The notes: generated by a model not told the origin, from the letters alone. Counted from the first letter of the stretch, positions 27,526 to 37,261 are shown. The stretch: 64,000 bases of DNA from Micromonospora sp. WMMA1947 (GCF_027497355.1 NZ_CP114909.1:1178001-1242000), one strand, 5' to 3'. A program made the numbers and translations.

Positions 27526-28512
27526 GTGAAACTGCTCGTCACCGGCGGCGCCGGCTACATCGGCAGCGTGGTGACCCGGATGCTGCTCGACCACGGCCAC
27601 CAGGTGACCGTGCTGGACGACCTGCGCACCGGTCACCGGGAAGCCCTCGCCCCCGACGCCACCCACGTCGAGCTGCCGGTGCACGAGGCCGCCCAGGTGC
27701 TCACCCCCGACGCCGGGTTCGACGGCGTGCTGCACTTCGCCGCCCTGATCGCCGCCGGCGAGTCGATGATCCGCCCCGAGCTGTACTGGCACACCAACAC
27801 CGTCGGCTCGATCGCGCTCATCGACGCGGTCCGCGCCGCCCGGGTGCCGCGGATGGTCTTCTCCTCCACCGCCGCCGTCTACGGCAACCCCACCGAGCTG
27901 CCCATCCCGGAGACCGCCGTCAAGGCCCCCACCAGCACCTACGGCGCCACCAAGCTGGCCGTCGACATGGCGCTCACCTCCGAGGCGATCGCGCACGACC
28001 TGGCCGCCGTCTCGCTGCGCTACTTCAACGTCGCCGGGGCGTACCTGCGCGACGGGCAGGCCATCGGCGAGCGGCACGACCCGGAGACGCACCTCATCCC
28101 GATCGCGCTCGACGTGGCCGCCGGCCGGCGGGAGAAGCTCCAGCTGTTCGGCGACGACTACCCCACCGTCGACGGCACCTGCGTCCGCGACTACATCCAC
28201 GTCGAGGACCTGGCCCGCGCCCACCTGCTCGCGCTCGACGCCGCCACCCCGGGCCGGCACCGCATCTACAACCTGGGCAACGGCAACGGCTTCACCAACC
28301 GGCAGGTGGTCGACGTGGTCCGCGAGGTCACCGGGCATCCGGTACCGGTCGAGGTGGCCCCGCGCCGCGAGGGCGACCCGGCCGAGCTGGTCGCGTCCTC
28401 CGCGCTGGCCCGCGACGAGCTGGGCTGGACGCCGGCCAAGCCGACCCTGCACGACATGGTCGGCGACGCCTGGGCGTTCTACCGCGAGCACGTGGCGGGC
28501 CGGCCCTCATGA
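27526..28512 (+). CDS. galE: UDP-glucose 4-epimerase
   Basis: The 328-residue short-chain epimerase interconverts UDP-galactose and UDP-glucose. The NAD-binding GGAGYIGSVVT loop starts at residue 7. The catalytic YGATK (Y with K four later) is at about 143-147, and RYFNVAGAY and HVEDLARAHLLAL are typical. GTG 27526 has AGGAGG six bases upstream. The stop overlaps the galK start (ATGA), making a two-gene Leloir operon. No galT is in the window. Confidence 0.95.
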   Translation: MKLLVTGGAGYIGSVVTRMLLDHGHQVTVLDDLRTGHREALAPDATHVELPVHEAAQVLTPDAGFDGVLHFAALIAAGESMIRPELYWHTNTVGSIALIDAVRAARVPRMVFSSTAAVYGNPTELPIPETAVKAPTSTYGATKLAVDMALTSEAIAHDLAAVSLRYFNVAGAYLRDGQAIGERHDPETHLIPIALDVAAGRREKLQLFGDDYPTVDGTCVRDYIHVEDLARAHLLALDAATPGRHRIYNLGNGNGFTNRQVVDVVREVTGHPVPVEVAPRREGDPAELVASSALARDELGWTPAKPTLHDMVGDAWAFYREHVAGRPS

Positions 28513-29660
28513 GCGTCGCCGACCGCGCCACCGCCGGCTTCCGGCAGCGGTACGGCGCCGAGCCGGCGGGCCGCTGGGCGGCTCCCGGCCGGGTCAACCT
28601 GATCGGCGAGCACACCGACTACAACGACGGCTTCGTGCTTCCCTTCGCGCTGCCGCTGCGTACCGTGGTCGCCGCCGCGCCCGCCCCCGACGGGCGCTGG
28701 ACCGTCTGGTCGGAGCTGGACGACGAGCCGGTCGAGTTCGGCGCGGCGGAGGCCGACGAACCCGGCCGGGTCGACGGGTGGGCCGCCTACGTGGCCGGGG
28801 TGGTGTGGGCGCTGCGCGCCGACGGCCACGACGTGCCGGGCGCGCGGCTCGCCGTGGCCTCCGACGTGCCGGTCGGCTCCGGGCTCTCCTCGTCGGCGGC
28901 GATCGAGTCGGCGGTGCTGGCCGCCCTGGTCGACCTCGGCGGGCTCGACCTGCCCGCCGGGCGGTGGCCGCGGCTCGCCCAGCGGGCCGAGAACGACTAC
29001 GTCGGCGCGCCCACCGGGATCATGGACCAGTCGGCGGTGATCCGCGGCCGGGCCGGGCACGCCCTGTTCCTCGACTGCCGCACCGAGGAGATCGAGCAGA
29101 TCCCGTTCGACCTGGACGACGCCGGGCTGGCCGTGCTGGTGATCGACAGCCGGGCGCCGCACCGGCACGCGGACGGCGAGTACGCGGCCCGGCGCCGTAG
29201 CTGTGAGCAGGCCGCCGCGACGCTCGGGGTGACCGCGCTGCGCGACGTCGGCGTGGCCGACCTCGACAGCGCGCTGACTCGCCTCGACGACGACGAGACC
29301 CGCCGCCGGGTGCGGCACGTGGTGACCGAGAACCAGCGGGTGCTCGACACCGTCGCGCTGCTGCGCGCCGGGCGGGTCCGCGACACCGGTCCGCTGCTGA
29401 CCGCCTCGCACGCCTCCATGCGCGACGACTTCGAGATCACCGTGCCGGAGATCGACACCGCGGTCGAGGCCGCGCTGGCCGCCGGGGCGTACGGCGCGCG
29501 GATGACCGGCGGTGGCTTCGGCGGCTGCGTGCTCGCCCTGGTCGACGCGGGCGCCGCCGACGCGGTGGCGGCCGCCGTCACCCAGGCGTACGCGAAGCGC
29601 GGCTTAACCGCCCCCGGCACGCTCACGGTGCTCCCGGCCGGCGGCGTCACCCGGCTGTAA
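28509..29660 (+). CDS. galK: Galactokinase
   Basis: The 383-residue GHMP kinase phosphorylates galactose at C1. GRVNLIGEHTDYNDGFVLPF (about residues 27-46) is the galactokinase signature, VGSGLSSSAAIESAVLAAL the ATP-binding motif 2, and MTGGGFGGCVLAL motif 3. It is coupled to galE through a 4-nt overlap. The stop codon is followed at once by the GGAAGGGCCCCTT repeat. Product galactose-1-phosphate would need a uridylyltransferase encoded elsewhere. Confidence 0.96.
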   Translation: MSVADRATAGFRQRYGAEPAGRWAAPGRVNLIGEHTDYNDGFVLPFALPLRTVVAAAPAPDGRWTVWSELDDEPVEFGAAEADEPGRVDGWAAYVAGVVWALRADGHDVPGARLAVASDVPVGSGLSSSAAIESAVLAALVDLGGLDLPAGRWPRLAQRAENDYVGAPTGIMDQSAVIRGRAGHALFLDCRTEEIEQIPFDLDDAGLAVLVIDSRAPHRHADGEYAARRRSCEQAAATLGVTALRDVGVADLDSALTRLDDDETRRRVRHVVTENQRVLDTVALLRAGRVRDTGPLLTASHASMRDDFEITVPEIDTAVEAALAAGAYGARMTGGGFGGCVLALVDAGAADAVAAAVTQAYAKRGLTAPGTLTVLPAGGVTRL

Positions 29661-29710
29661 GGAAGGGCCCCTTCTTAACGCCTGCGGTAGAGGAAGGGCC
29701 CCTTGTTAAC
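29661..29710. repeat. GGAAGGGCCCCTT repeat, locus 1 (two units)
   Basis: Unit 1 (29661-29682, GGAAGGGCCCCTTCTTAACG then CC) starts directly after the galK stop. A 9-nt spacer TGCGGTAGA follows, then unit 2 (29692-29710, with CTTGTTAAC). The first 42 nt are identical to the reverse complement of 50677-50718. Related units lie at 44656-44708. Confidence 0.85.
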
Positions 29711-29737
29711 AGCAGCTGTCAACAAGGGGCCCTTCCT
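29691..29737. terminator. Bidirectional hairpin between galK and cysN
   Basis: Arms 29691-29712 and 29716-29737 pair over 22 positions with one A/G mismatch and a 3-nt loop. Repeat unit 2 forms the left arm and an inverted third unit the right. It lies between convergent galK and cysN and probably terminates both. Confidence 0.75.
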
Positions 29738-29749
29738 TGCACGCAGGGG

Positions 29750-31051
29750 TCAGCCGGCCTCGACGATCATGCCGGCACCGACCGTACGGTTCGTCGACTC
29801 GTCGATGATCACGAAGCCGCCGGTGGTGCGATTGCGCCGGTACTCGTCGGCGAGCAGCGGAACCGTGGTGCGCAGCCGCACCCGGCCGATCTCGTTGAGC
29901 TTCAGCTCAGCGGCCGTCTCGTCGCGGTGCAGCGAGTTGATGTCCAGCCGGTAGTGCAGCCCGCGCACGATCGCCCGCGCCGAGCGGGTCGTGTGCTTGA
30001 TCGCGTACCTGCCGCCGACCTGCAACGGCCGCGTCTCGTCCATCCAGCAGACCATCGCCTCGATGTCCTGCACGGGCGTCGGGGCGTTGTTCGGCCGGCA
30101 GATCATGTCGCCGCGGGAAATGTCCAGCTCGTCGGTCAGCCGGACCGTCACCGACATCGGCGGGAACGCCTCGTCGACCGGGCCGTCGGCGGTCTCCACC
30201 GCGGCGATCCGGCTGGTGAACCCGGACGGCAGCACCATCACCTCGTCGCCCGGCTTGAGCACGCCCGAGGCCACCTGGCCGGCGTAGCCCCGGTAGTCGG
30301 TGACGGTGGTGGACTGCGGCCGGATCACGTACTGCACCGGGAACCGCACGTCGACCAGGTTGCGGTCCGAGGCGATGTGCACCCGCTCCAGGTGGTGCAG
30401 CAGCGACGGGCCCTCGTACCAGGGCATGTTCTCCGAGCGGGTGACGATGTTGTCGCCCTGCAGCGCGGAGACCGGCACCACTGTCAGGTCCGGCACGTCG
30501 AGCTTCGCGGCGAACGCGGTGAACTCGTCCGCGATCCGCTCGTAGACCTCCTGCGACCAGTCCACCAGGTCCATCTTGTTCACGCACAGGACCAGGTGCG
30601 GCACCCGCAGCAGCGAGCAGAGGAACGCGTGCCGGCGGGACTGCTCCACCAGGCCCTTGCGCGCGTCCACCAGGATCAGCGCCAGGTCGGCGGTGGAGGC
30701 GCCGGTGACCATGTTCCGGGTGTACTGGATGTGCCCCGGGGTGTCGGCGATGATGAACTTCCGCCGCGGGGTGGCGAAGTAGCGGTACGCCACGTCGATG
30801 GTGATGCCCTGCTCCCGCTCGGCGCGCAGGCCGTCGGTGAGCAGCGCCAGGTTGGTGTACTCGTCACCCCGCGCGGCGCTGACCGCCTCGACCGCGGCGA
30901 GCTGGTCGCTGAACAGCGACTTGGTGTCGTAGAGCAGACGGCCGATCAGCGTCGACTTGCCGTCGTCGACGCTGCCCGCGGTGGCGAACCGCAGCAGGTC
31001 CATCGGCCGGGTGGTGTCGCTCTCGGCCGGGGCCAGGGTCTCGACGCTCAT
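29750..31051 (-). CDS. cysN: Sulfate adenylyltransferase subunit 1 (GTPase)
   Basis: The 433-residue EF-Tu-like GTPase drives ATP sulfurylase, making adenylylsulfate from sulfate and ATP. The G motifs are GSVDDGKST (G1), DTPGH (G3) and NKMD (G4). AREQGITIDVAYRYF-like switch I is present as REQGITIDVAYRYF. It ends after the beta-barrel domains, so there is no fused APS kinase (CysC). The ATG shares one base with the cysD stop (TGATG). Confidence 0.95.
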   Translation of the reverse strand: MSVETLAPAESDTTRPMDLLRFATAGSVDDGKSTLIGRLLYDTKSLFSDQLAAVEAVSAARGDEYTNLALLTDGLRAEREQGITIDVAYRYFATPRRKFIIADTPGHIQYTRNMVTGASTADLALILVDARKGLVEQSRRHAFLCSLLRVPHLVLCVNKMDLVDWSQEVYERIADEFTAFAAKLDVPDLTVVPVSALQGDNIVTRSENMPWYEGPSLLHHLERVHIASDRNLVDVRFPVQYVIRPQSTTVTDYRGYAGQVASGVLKPGDEVMVLPSGFTSRIAAVETADGPVDEAFPPMSVTVRLTDELDISRGDMICRPNNAPTPVQDIEAMVCWMDETRPLQVGGRYAIKHTTRSARAIVRGLHYRLDINSLHRDETAAELKLNEIGRVRLRTTVPLLADEYRRNRTTGGFVIIDESTNRTVGAGMIVEAG

Positions 31052-31962
31052 CAGAAGTAGCCCTCTCGCTTGCGGTCCTCCATGGCGGCCTCGCTGACCC
31101 GGTCGTCGCCGCGGGTAGCGCCGCGCTCGGTGATCCGCGTGGCGGCCACCTCCTCGATCACCTTCTCCACCGTGTCGGCGTCCGAGCGGACCGCCGCGGT
31201 GCAGGAGGCGTCGCCCACGGTCCGGTACCGCACCTGTTCGGTGAACGGCTGCTCACCGGCGCGGGCCCGGAAGAACTCGTTCACCGCGTAGAGCATGCCG
31301 TCGCGCTCGATCACCTCGCGCTCGTGCGCGTAGTAGATCGACGGCAGCGGGATCCGCTCCCGCGCGATGTAGTGCCAGACGTCCAGCTCGGTCCAGTTCG
31401 ACAGCGGGAACACCCGGATCGACTCGCCCGGGTGGTGCCGGCCGTTGTAGAGCGCCCACAGCTCGGGACGCTGGTTCTTCGGATCCCACTGGCCGAACTC
31501 GTCGCGGAAGCTGAACACCCGCTCCTTGGCCCGCGCCTTCTCCTCGTCGCGCCGGGCGCCGCCGAACAGCGCGTCGAAGCGGTGCTTCTCCACCGCCTCC
31601 AGCAGCACCGGCGTCTGGATCCGGTTGCGCATGCCGTCGGCGGACTCGCGGACCAGGCCCTTGTTCAGCGCCTCCGGCACGCTCGCCACGATGAGCTGCA
31701 GGCCCAGCTCGGCCACCCGCTGGTCGCGGTAGGCGAGCACCTCGGGGAAGTTGTGGCCGGTGTCCACGTGCATCACCGGGAAGGGGATGTTGGCCGGCGC
31801 GAACGCCTTCTGGGCCAACCGGAGCATCACGATCGAGTCCTTGCCGCCGGAGAACAGCAGCACGGGCCGTTCCATCTCGGCGACGACCTCACGCATCACG
31901 AAGATGCTCTCCGCCTCGAGCGCGTCGAGGTGCGACACCTGGTACGCGGCGGGGGACGTCAT
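31051..31962 (-). CDS. cysD: Sulfate adenylyltransferase subunit 2
   Basis: This 303-residue PP-loop protein is the catalytic ATP sulfurylase subunit working with CysN. VLLFSGGKDSIVMLRLAQKA (about residues 34-53) contains the SGGKDS pyrophosphate loop, and MHVDTGHNFPEVLAYRD and FGGARRDEEKARAKER follow the family. The ATG at 31962 is chosen because MTSPAAYQVSHLDALEAES is the standard N-terminus; the upstream in-frame extension to 32070 runs into the cysQ-like gene end. Shine-Dalgarno is weak. Confidence 0.95.
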   Translation of the reverse strand: MTSPAAYQVSHLDALEAESIFVMREVVAEMERPVLLFSGGKDSIVMLRLAQKAFAPANIPFPVMHVDTGHNFPEVLAYRDQRVAELGLQLIVASVPEALNKGLVRESADGMRNRIQTPVLLEAVEKHRFDALFGGARRDEEKARAKERVFSFRDEFGQWDPKNQRPELWALYNGRHHPGESIRVFPLSNWTELDVWHYIARERIPLPSIYYAHEREVIERDGMLYAVNEFFRARAGEQPFTEQVRYRTVGDASCTAAVRSDADTVEKVIEEVAATRITERGATRGDDRVSEAAMEDRKREGYF

Positions 31963-32041
31963 GACACGAACTCGATTCGCACGGATCCGTACATCGGATT
32001 CCAGACCTTTCAGGTCGGACTCGTGAAGAAGAACGCTCAGG

Positions 32042-32875
32042 TTACCCGGAATGCCGCTGCAACGCTGCAAGCAACCGACTCGCGAGATCCTTGCGGCAGA
32101 CCAGCAGATCCGGTAGGCGCGGGTCGGCCCCGTTGTATTTCAGCGCAGAACCGTCGATCCGGGAAGCATGCAGACCGGTGGCCGTCGCCACAGCGACCGG
32201 AGCGGCCGAATCCCACTCGTACTGACCGCCCGCGTGGATGTACGCGTCGACCTCACCGGTGACCACGGCGGCGATCTTCGCGCCCGCCGAGCCCATCGGA
32301 ACCAGATGAGCGCCGACGTCCTCCGCCAGGTCGGTCAGGAAAACCGGCGGACGGCTACGGCTGGCCGCCAACCGGATGACCCGCGCGCCGGCCCCGGTGG
32401 CCGCCTCCACAGTCATCGGCGGGTACGCCGGCGGGTGGTCCGTGCCGAGCACCCGGTGCTGGGCCGGCAGGGCCACCGCGCCCGCCACCAGGCCGTGCGG
32501 CGTCGACGCGTTACGCGACCAGAGCGCCACGTGCACCGCCCAGTCCGCGCGCCCCTCCTCCGCGTACTCCCGGGTGCCGTCCAGCGGATCGATGATCCAG
32601 ACCCGGTCGGCGTTCAACCGCGACGACGCCTCGTCCGTCACCTCCGCCGTCCAGGCCAGCCGCGACCCCTCGTCCTCCTCGGACAGCACCGCGTCGGCCG
32701 GCCGCCACTTCGCCAGCTCGGTCCGGATCACGTCGTGCGAGACCTTGTCCCCGGCCGACCGGAGCGCGCCCGCGTCGGCGAACCCCATCTCCGCGCGCAG
32801 GGCCGTCAGCGCCTGACCGGCCCGGGCCGCCAGCCAGCGGGCGAAGCCGCCGTCGATCATCGGAGGACTACCCAT
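32042..32875 (-). CDS. cysQ: 3'(2'),5'-bisphosphate nucleotidase, CysQ/IMPase family
   Basis: The protein is about 277 residues. Metal-binding motifs of the inositol monophosphatase superfamily are present: SEEDEGSRL, IDPLDGTREYAEEGRADWAV and WDSAAPVAVATA. The DGTREY form fits CysQ, which removes the 3' phosphate of PAP produced during sulfate reduction. It lies directly upstream of cysD on the same strand (79 nt), supporting that role over inositol phosphate hydrolysis. ATG 32875 follows GGGAG by four bases; a GTG at 32902 would add nine residues. Confidence 0.88.
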   Translation of the reverse strand: MGSPPMIDGGFARWLAARAGQALTALRAEMGFADAGALRSAGDKVSHDVIRTELAKWRPADAVLSEEDEGSRLAWTAEVTDEASSRLNADRVWIIDPLDGTREYAEEGRADWAVHVALWSRNASTPHGLVAGAVALPAQHRVLGTDHPPAYPPMTVEAATGAGARVIRLAASRSRPPVFLTDLAEDVGAHLVPMGSAGAKIAAVVTGEVDAYIHAGGQYEWDSAAPVAVATATGLHASRIDGSALKYNGADPRLPDLLVCRKDLASRLLAALQRHSG

Positions 32876-32928
32876 GCTGCTCCCGTCGCCCGCTCCCGTC
32901 ACCAGAGCCGCAGACTACCGATCGCCGC

Positions 32929-33519
32929 TCAAGCCCCGTGGTAGAGGTTCTGCGTCGGTTCCACGCCCTTGAGAACGACGGACTCCACCACGTCCGCCGC
33001 GCGGTCCACCAGGAACTCCAGCTCCTTGCGCTCCGCCGAGGAGAAATCCGAGAGTACGTAGTCAGCCGGGTCCTGCCGGCCCGGCGGCCGGCCGATGCCG
33101 AACCGCACCCGCACGTAGTCCTTGGTGCCGAGCGACTTCGACATCGACCGCAGGCCGTTGTGCCCGCCCTCGCCGCCGCCGCACTTCACCCGCACCTGCC
33201 CGTACGGGATGTCCAGCTCGTCGTGCACCGCGATCACGTGCGCCGGCGGGATCTTGTGGAACTGCGCCAGCCCGGCGACCGGGCCGCCGGAGAGGTTCAT
33301 GTACGTCAACGGTTTGAGCAGCACCAGCTTCGGGCCGCCGAACCCCAGCCGCCCCTCGGCGGCCTCGGCCATCGCGCGCTTGTGCCGCCCGAACTTCGCG
33401 CCCACCCGGGCCGCCAGCAGGTCGGCCACCATGAACCCGACGTTGTGCCTGTTGTTCGCGTACTCCCGGCCGGGGTTGCCCAGGCCGACCACCAGCCACG
33501 GCCCCGCCTCGTCCGTCAC
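32929..33519 (-). CDS. pth: Peptidyl-tRNA hydrolase
   Basis: The 196-residue enzyme recycles peptidyl-tRNA released from stalled ribosomes. [20 protein letters not shown] (residues 8-27) carries the catalytic His and Asn region. [38 protein letters not shown] and GHNGLRSM complete the signature. GTG 33519 follows AAGGGG at good spacing; a longer upstream frame crosses the rplY terminator and is rejected. The rplY-pth order is conserved in actinobacteria. Confidence 0.95.
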   Translation of the reverse strand: MTDEAGPWLVVGLGNPGREYANNRHNVGFMVADLLAARVGAKFGRHKRAMAEAAEGRLGFGGPKLVLLKPLTYMNLSGGPVAGLAQFHKIPPAHVIAVHDELDIPYGQVRVKCGGGEGGHNGLRSMSKSLGTKDYVRVRFGIGRPPGRQDPADYVLSDFSSAERKELEFLVDRAADVVESVVLKGVEPTQNLYHGA

Positions 33520-33567
33520 CCGACGCCCCTTCCCGCTCGTTCGCCCGACCAGCCGTCCCGATACGCC

Positions 33568-33600
33568 GACAGGCGCCCCCGGGAACCGGGGACGCCTGTC
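33568..33600. terminator. Terminator after rplY
   Basis: GACAGGCG (33568-33575) pairs with CGCCTGTC (33593-33600), and CCCCGG pairs with CCGGGG inside, with one C/A mismatch and a GAA loop. It starts 20 nt past the rplY stop and before pth. Confidence 0.75.
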
Positions 33601-33619
33601 GCACAGCCTTGCGGACCGG

Positions 33620-34315
33620 TCAGGCCTCGGTCTTCGCCTCGGCCGGGGCCTCCTCGCCCTCGGCGGCCGGAGCGCCCTCGGCACCCTCGGCGGTCTCCTC
33701 GCCGGCCTCGGCCTCGGCCTCCTCGGTGGCCTCCTCGACCTCGGGGAGGGTGGCCTCGAGCTGCTCGGCGGTCGGAGCGGCGGTCACCGAGGCGACAGCG
33801 GTCTCCTCGTCGGTGGCCAGCTCGACGCCGGACGGCAGCTGGACGTCGGCGGCGGTGATCGTGGTGCCCGGCTCGGCGCCCTCGATCGACGCCTCCAGGT
33901 GGTCCGGCACCTTGGTCGCGTCGGCGGTCACCGACAGCGTGTCGTGGTCGTGCACGATCAGCGTGTCCTTCGCGGCCTCACCGGTCAGCTGGACCGGGAC
34001 CTCGACGGTGACCTTCTCGCCGCGGCGGACCAGCAGCAGGTCCACGTGCTCGAAGGTGTCCTTGATCGGGTCACGCTGGATCGCCTTCGGCAGCGCCAGC
34101 ACCTGGGTGCCGTCGCTGACCTCGATCGCGAAGAGCTGGTTCGCGCCGCCCTTGCGGATCGCGGCGGCGAACTCCCGCGCCGGAAGCGCGATGTGCTTGG
34201 GCTTCTCGCCGTGGCCGTACAGCACGGCGGGCACCTTGCCGGCCCGGCGGGTACGACGGGCACCACCCTTGCCGAACTCGGTACGGGGCTCGGCGCTGAT
34301 CTTTACCTCGGACAC
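33620..34315 (-). CDS. rplY: 50S ribosomal protein L25 (Ctc form)
   Basis: The 231-residue protein is the long Ctc-type L25. The N-terminal 5S rRNA-binding domain ([40 protein letters not shown]) is followed by the TL5-like beta domain and an acidic Ala/Glu-rich tail of about 45 residues ([20 protein letters not shown]) rich in low-complexity repeats. GTG 34315 follows AGGAG by seven bases. Ctc proteins aid translation under stress. Neighbours prs and pth are its usual company. Confidence 0.95.
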   Translation of the reverse strand: MSEVKISAEPRTEFGKGGARRTRRAGKVPAVLYGHGEKPKHIALPAREFAAAIRKGGANQLFAIEVSDGTQVLALPKAIQRDPIKDTFEHVDLLLVRRGEKVTVEVPVQLTGEAAKDTLIVHDHDTLSVTADATKVPDHLEASIEGAEPGTTITAADVQLPSGVELATDEETAVASVTAAPTAEQLEATLPEVEEATEEAEAEAGEETAEGAEGAPAAEGEEAPAEAKTEA

Positions 34316-34562
34316 GGGGAAACTCCTGATGCTTCGCTGCGGCGGCTTGTCGTCTGGCGGTGCTGGGGCGAGGGGCTCGCTGGGGCTAGGGTCATGAACG
34401 ACCGCCCGGAGCACCGCGTCGATGACGGCGCCTCCGTGCGGTGCTTGTCAGCAGCCCGCCGGGCACCCTCGCCGTGGCAACCGCACCAGTCTACCCGAGG
34501 GATTTCCCGGCTCTCCGGCAGTCCCCCATATCACCGCTCCACCGGTTCCGCAGGGCATCGGC

Positions 34563-34588
34563 CCGGCCGCCGGAGCACCGGCGGCCGG
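34563..34588. terminator. Terminator after prs
   Basis: Perfect arms CCGGCCGCCGG (34563-34573) and CCGGCGGCCGG (34578-34588) with an AGCA loop, 10 nt past the prs stop. Confidence 0.72.
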
Positions 34589-34598
34589 ACCGGCGCGC

Positions 34599-35579
34599 TC
34601 AGCTCAGGCCACCGAACAGGGTGGTCACCGAGCCGTCGTCGAAGACCTCCCGGATCGCCCGCGCCAGCAGCGGGGCGATCGACAGTACGGTCAGCTTGTC
34701 CAGCTGCTTCTCCGACGGCAGCGGCAGCGTGTTCGTCACGACCACCTCGCTGATCGGGCTGTTCTTCAGCCGCTCCGTCGCCGGGTCGGACAGCAGCGCG
34801 TGGGTCGAGGCGACCACGATCTCCGCCGCGCCCTGCTCCTTGAGGATGTCCGCCGCCTTGGTGATCGTGCCACCGGTGTCGATCATGTCGTCCACGATCA
34901 GGCACACCCGGCCCTCGACCTCACCGACCACCCGGTTCGCCACCACCTGGTTCGGCTTGAGCGGATCGCGGGTCTTGTGGATGAACGCCAGCGGGCAGCC
35001 GCCCAGCCGGTCGGTCCAGCGCTCCGCCACGCGTACCCGGCCCGAGTCCGGCGCGACCACAGTCATCGGCCGGCCCGCGTACTTGTGCTCCACGTACTCG
35101 GCCAGCACGTCCATCGCGAACAGGTGGTCCACCGGGCCGTCGAAGAAGCCCTGGATCTGCGCGGTGTGCAGGTCGACGGTCAGGATCCGGTTCGCACCGG
35201 CGGTCTTCAGCAGGTCGGCGATCAGCCGCGCCGAGATCGGCTCCCGGCCGCGGTGCTTCTTGTCCTGCCGCGAGTACGGGTAGAACGGCAGGACCACGGT
35301 GATCCGCTTGGCCGAGCCGCGCTTCAGCGCGTCGACCATGATCAGGGTCTCCATGACCCAGGTGTTCACGCCGTGCGTCACGGACTGCACCACGAAGGCG
35401 TCCGAACCACGGACCGAATCCTTGTACCGTACGAAGATCTCGCCGTTGGCGAAGTCGTACGCGTCGGCCGGCGTCGGCGCGACGCCGAGCACCTCACCGA
35501 TCTCCTTGGCCAGCTCCGGAAAACCCCTCCCGGAGAAGAGCATCAGGCTCTTGCGGTTTTCGGCGACGATGCTGCCCAT
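34599..35579 (-). CDS. prs: Ribose-phosphate pyrophosphokinase
   Basis: At 326 residues the enzyme makes PRPP from ribose-5-phosphate and ATP for nucleotide, His and Trp synthesis. FSGRGFPELAKEIGEVLG, NGEIFVRYKDSVRGSDAFVV and ILTVDLHTAQIQGFFDGPVD are standard, and VCLIVDDMIDTGGTITKAA is the PRPP-binding loop. It follows glmU by 116 nt on the same strand, the conserved glmU-prs-rplY-pth order. Length is normal. Confidence 0.96.
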   Translation of the reverse strand: MGSIVAENRKSLMLFSGRGFPELAKEIGEVLGVAPTPADAYDFANGEIFVRYKDSVRGSDAFVVQSVTHGVNTWVMETLIMVDALKRGSAKRITVVLPFYPYSRQDKKHRGREPISARLIADLLKTAGANRILTVDLHTAQIQGFFDGPVDHLFAMDVLAEYVEHKYAGRPMTVVAPDSGRVRVAERWTDRLGGCPLAFIHKTRDPLKPNQVVANRVVGEVEGRVCLIVDDMIDTGGTITKAADILKEQGAAEIVVASTHALLSDPATERLKNSPISEVVVTNTLPLPSEKQLDKLTVLSIAPLLARAIREVFDDGSVTTLFGGLS

Positions 35580-35695
35580 GGGCCCGTCTGCTCCCGTATG
35601 TCGGTGGTGCCCGGCGGCGGTGGGGCCGGGGACTGTTCGGTTGCAGTATGCCCCCGGTTCAGCGATCCACCCACGGCCCGGCGATCCCCGTGGAG

Positions 35696-37159
35696 TCAGT
35701 CACCTTCGCTTGCGGCGCCGCCCGTGTCGGGCGCACCCTCACCGGCCCGCCGCGCCGCCTCCGCGGCCTCCGTACCGGCCCGCTTGCGCAGCACCCAGCC
35801 CTCCACGTTGCGCTGCTGACCCCGCGCCACCGCCATCGCACCCGGCGGCACGTCCCCGGTGATCACCGAACCCGCAGCGGTGTACGCGCCGTCGCCCACC
35901 CGCACCGGCGCCACGAACATGTTGTCCGCTCCGGTACGCGCGTGGCTGCCGATGGTGGTGTGGTGCTTGCGTACCCCGTCGTAGTTGACGAAGACGGTCG
36001 CCGCGCCGATGTTGCTGTGGTCCCCGATCGTCGCGTCGCCCACGTACGACAGGTGCGGCACCTTCGAACCGTCACCGATCGACGCCTTCTTGGTCTCCAC
36101 GAACGTGCCGACCTTCGCCTTGCGGCCCAGCCGCGACTCGGGCCGCAGGTACGCGTACGGGCCGACGCTCGCCTGCGGGCCCACCTCGGCGCCGAGCGCG
36201 TGGCTGCGCACGATGCTCGCGCCCGCCCCCACCACCGTGTCCACCAGCGTGGTGTCCGGGCCGACGAGCGCGCCCTCACCGACCACGGTGGCGCCCTGGA
36301 GCTGCGTGTTCTGGTCGATCACCGCGTCCCGCTCGACGGTCACCGTCACGTCGATCCAGGTGGTGTGCGGGTCGAGGATGCTGACCCCGGTCCGCATCCA
36401 GCCCTCGTTCACCCGGTCGCGCAGCAGCCGGCGCAGCGCGGCCAACTCGACCCGGTCGTTGCAGCCGAGCGTCTCCACGTGGTCGGCGGCGCAGTGCACC
36501 GCCACCGGCTCCCCCGCGTCGCGCAGCAGCGCGAAGACGTCGGTCAGGTACTCCTCGCCCTGGTCGTTGTCGGTGGAGAGCTTGCCCAGCGCCTCCCGCA
36601 GCCGGGCCGCGTCGAACGCGTAGATCCCCGCGTTGATCTCCCGCAGCGCGCGCTGCTGGGGGGTGGCGTCGCGCTCCTCGACGATCTGCTCCAGCTGCCC
36701 CTGCACGTCCCGCACGATCCGGCCCAGGCCGGTCGGGTCGGGCACCTCGGCGGCGAGCACCGTGGCCGCGGCCGCGGCCTCCTCGTGCGCCTCGACGAGC
36801 GCCTGGACCGTCTCCGGCCGCAGCAGCGGCACGTCCCCGTTGATCACCACGACCGTGCCGGCCGCGTCCGGCACCGCGTCCAGCGCGATGCGGACCGCGT
36901 GGCCGGTGCCGAGCTGGCGTTCCTGGAGCACCGGCGTGGCACCGGGGGCGACGTCGGACAGGTGCTCCCGGACCTGGTCGGCGCCGTGGCCGACCACGAC
37001 CACGGTGCGGTCCGCGCCCAGCGGCCCGGCCGCGGCCAGGACGTGACCGAGCAGGGTACGGCCGAGCAGCGGGTGCAGCACCTTGGGCAGGGACGACTTC
37101 ATCCGCTTGCCCTCACCGGCGGCGAGCACGACAACGGTGCGGAGGTGGGGCTGGGACAC
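35696..37159 (-). CDS. glmU: Bifunctional GlmU (UDP-GlcNAc synthesis)
   Basis: The 487-residue enzyme acetylates glucosamine-1-phosphate and then uridylylates it to UDP-GlcNAc for peptidoglycan. The N-terminal pyrophosphorylase has VVLAAGEGKRMKSSLPKVLH (residues 9-28) and VINGDVPLLRPETV. The C-terminal left-handed beta helix shows hexapeptide repeats (VGPQASVGPYAYLRPESRLG; IGDHSNIGAATVFVNYDGV). The last about 35 residues are an Ala/Gly-rich tail, as often seen in actinobacteria. tRNA-Gln lies about 100 nt upstream. Confidence 0.96.
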   Translation of the reverse strand: MSQPHLRTVVVLAAGEGKRMKSSLPKVLHPLLGRTLLGHVLAAAGPLGADRTVVVVGHGADQVREHLSDVAPGATPVLQERQLGTGHAVRIALDAVPDAAGTVVVINGDVPLLRPETVQALVEAHEEAAAAATVLAAEVPDPTGLGRIVRDVQGQLEQIVEERDATPQQRALREINAGIYAFDAARLREALGKLSTDNDQGEEYLTDVFALLRDAGEPVAVHCAADHVETLGCNDRVELAALRRLLRDRVNEGWMRTGVSILDPHTTWIDVTVTVERDAVIDQNTQLQGATVVGEGALVGPDTTLVDTVVGAGASIVRSHALGAEVGPQASVGPYAYLRPESRLGRKAKVGTFVETKKASIGDGSKVPHLSYVGDATIGDHSNIGAATVFVNYDGVRKHHTTIGSHARTGADNMFVAPVRVGDGAYTAAGSVITGDVPPGAMAVARGQQRNVEGWVLRKRAGTEAAEAARRAGEGAPDTGGAASEGD

Positions 37160-37261
37160 GACGTGGCTCCCGTCGGGACGGCGACAGTCTCGCGGTCATG
37201 CTAACCAGAGCAGCCCGCAGGTTGCCGCGTACCCCAAGAAGGGCACCTATACCTGGAATTG

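Noticed and set aside
31963..32041. Riboswitch or CymR-type site before cysD
   Set aside because: The 79-nt gap after the cysQ-like gene shows no conserved structure that I could recognise.
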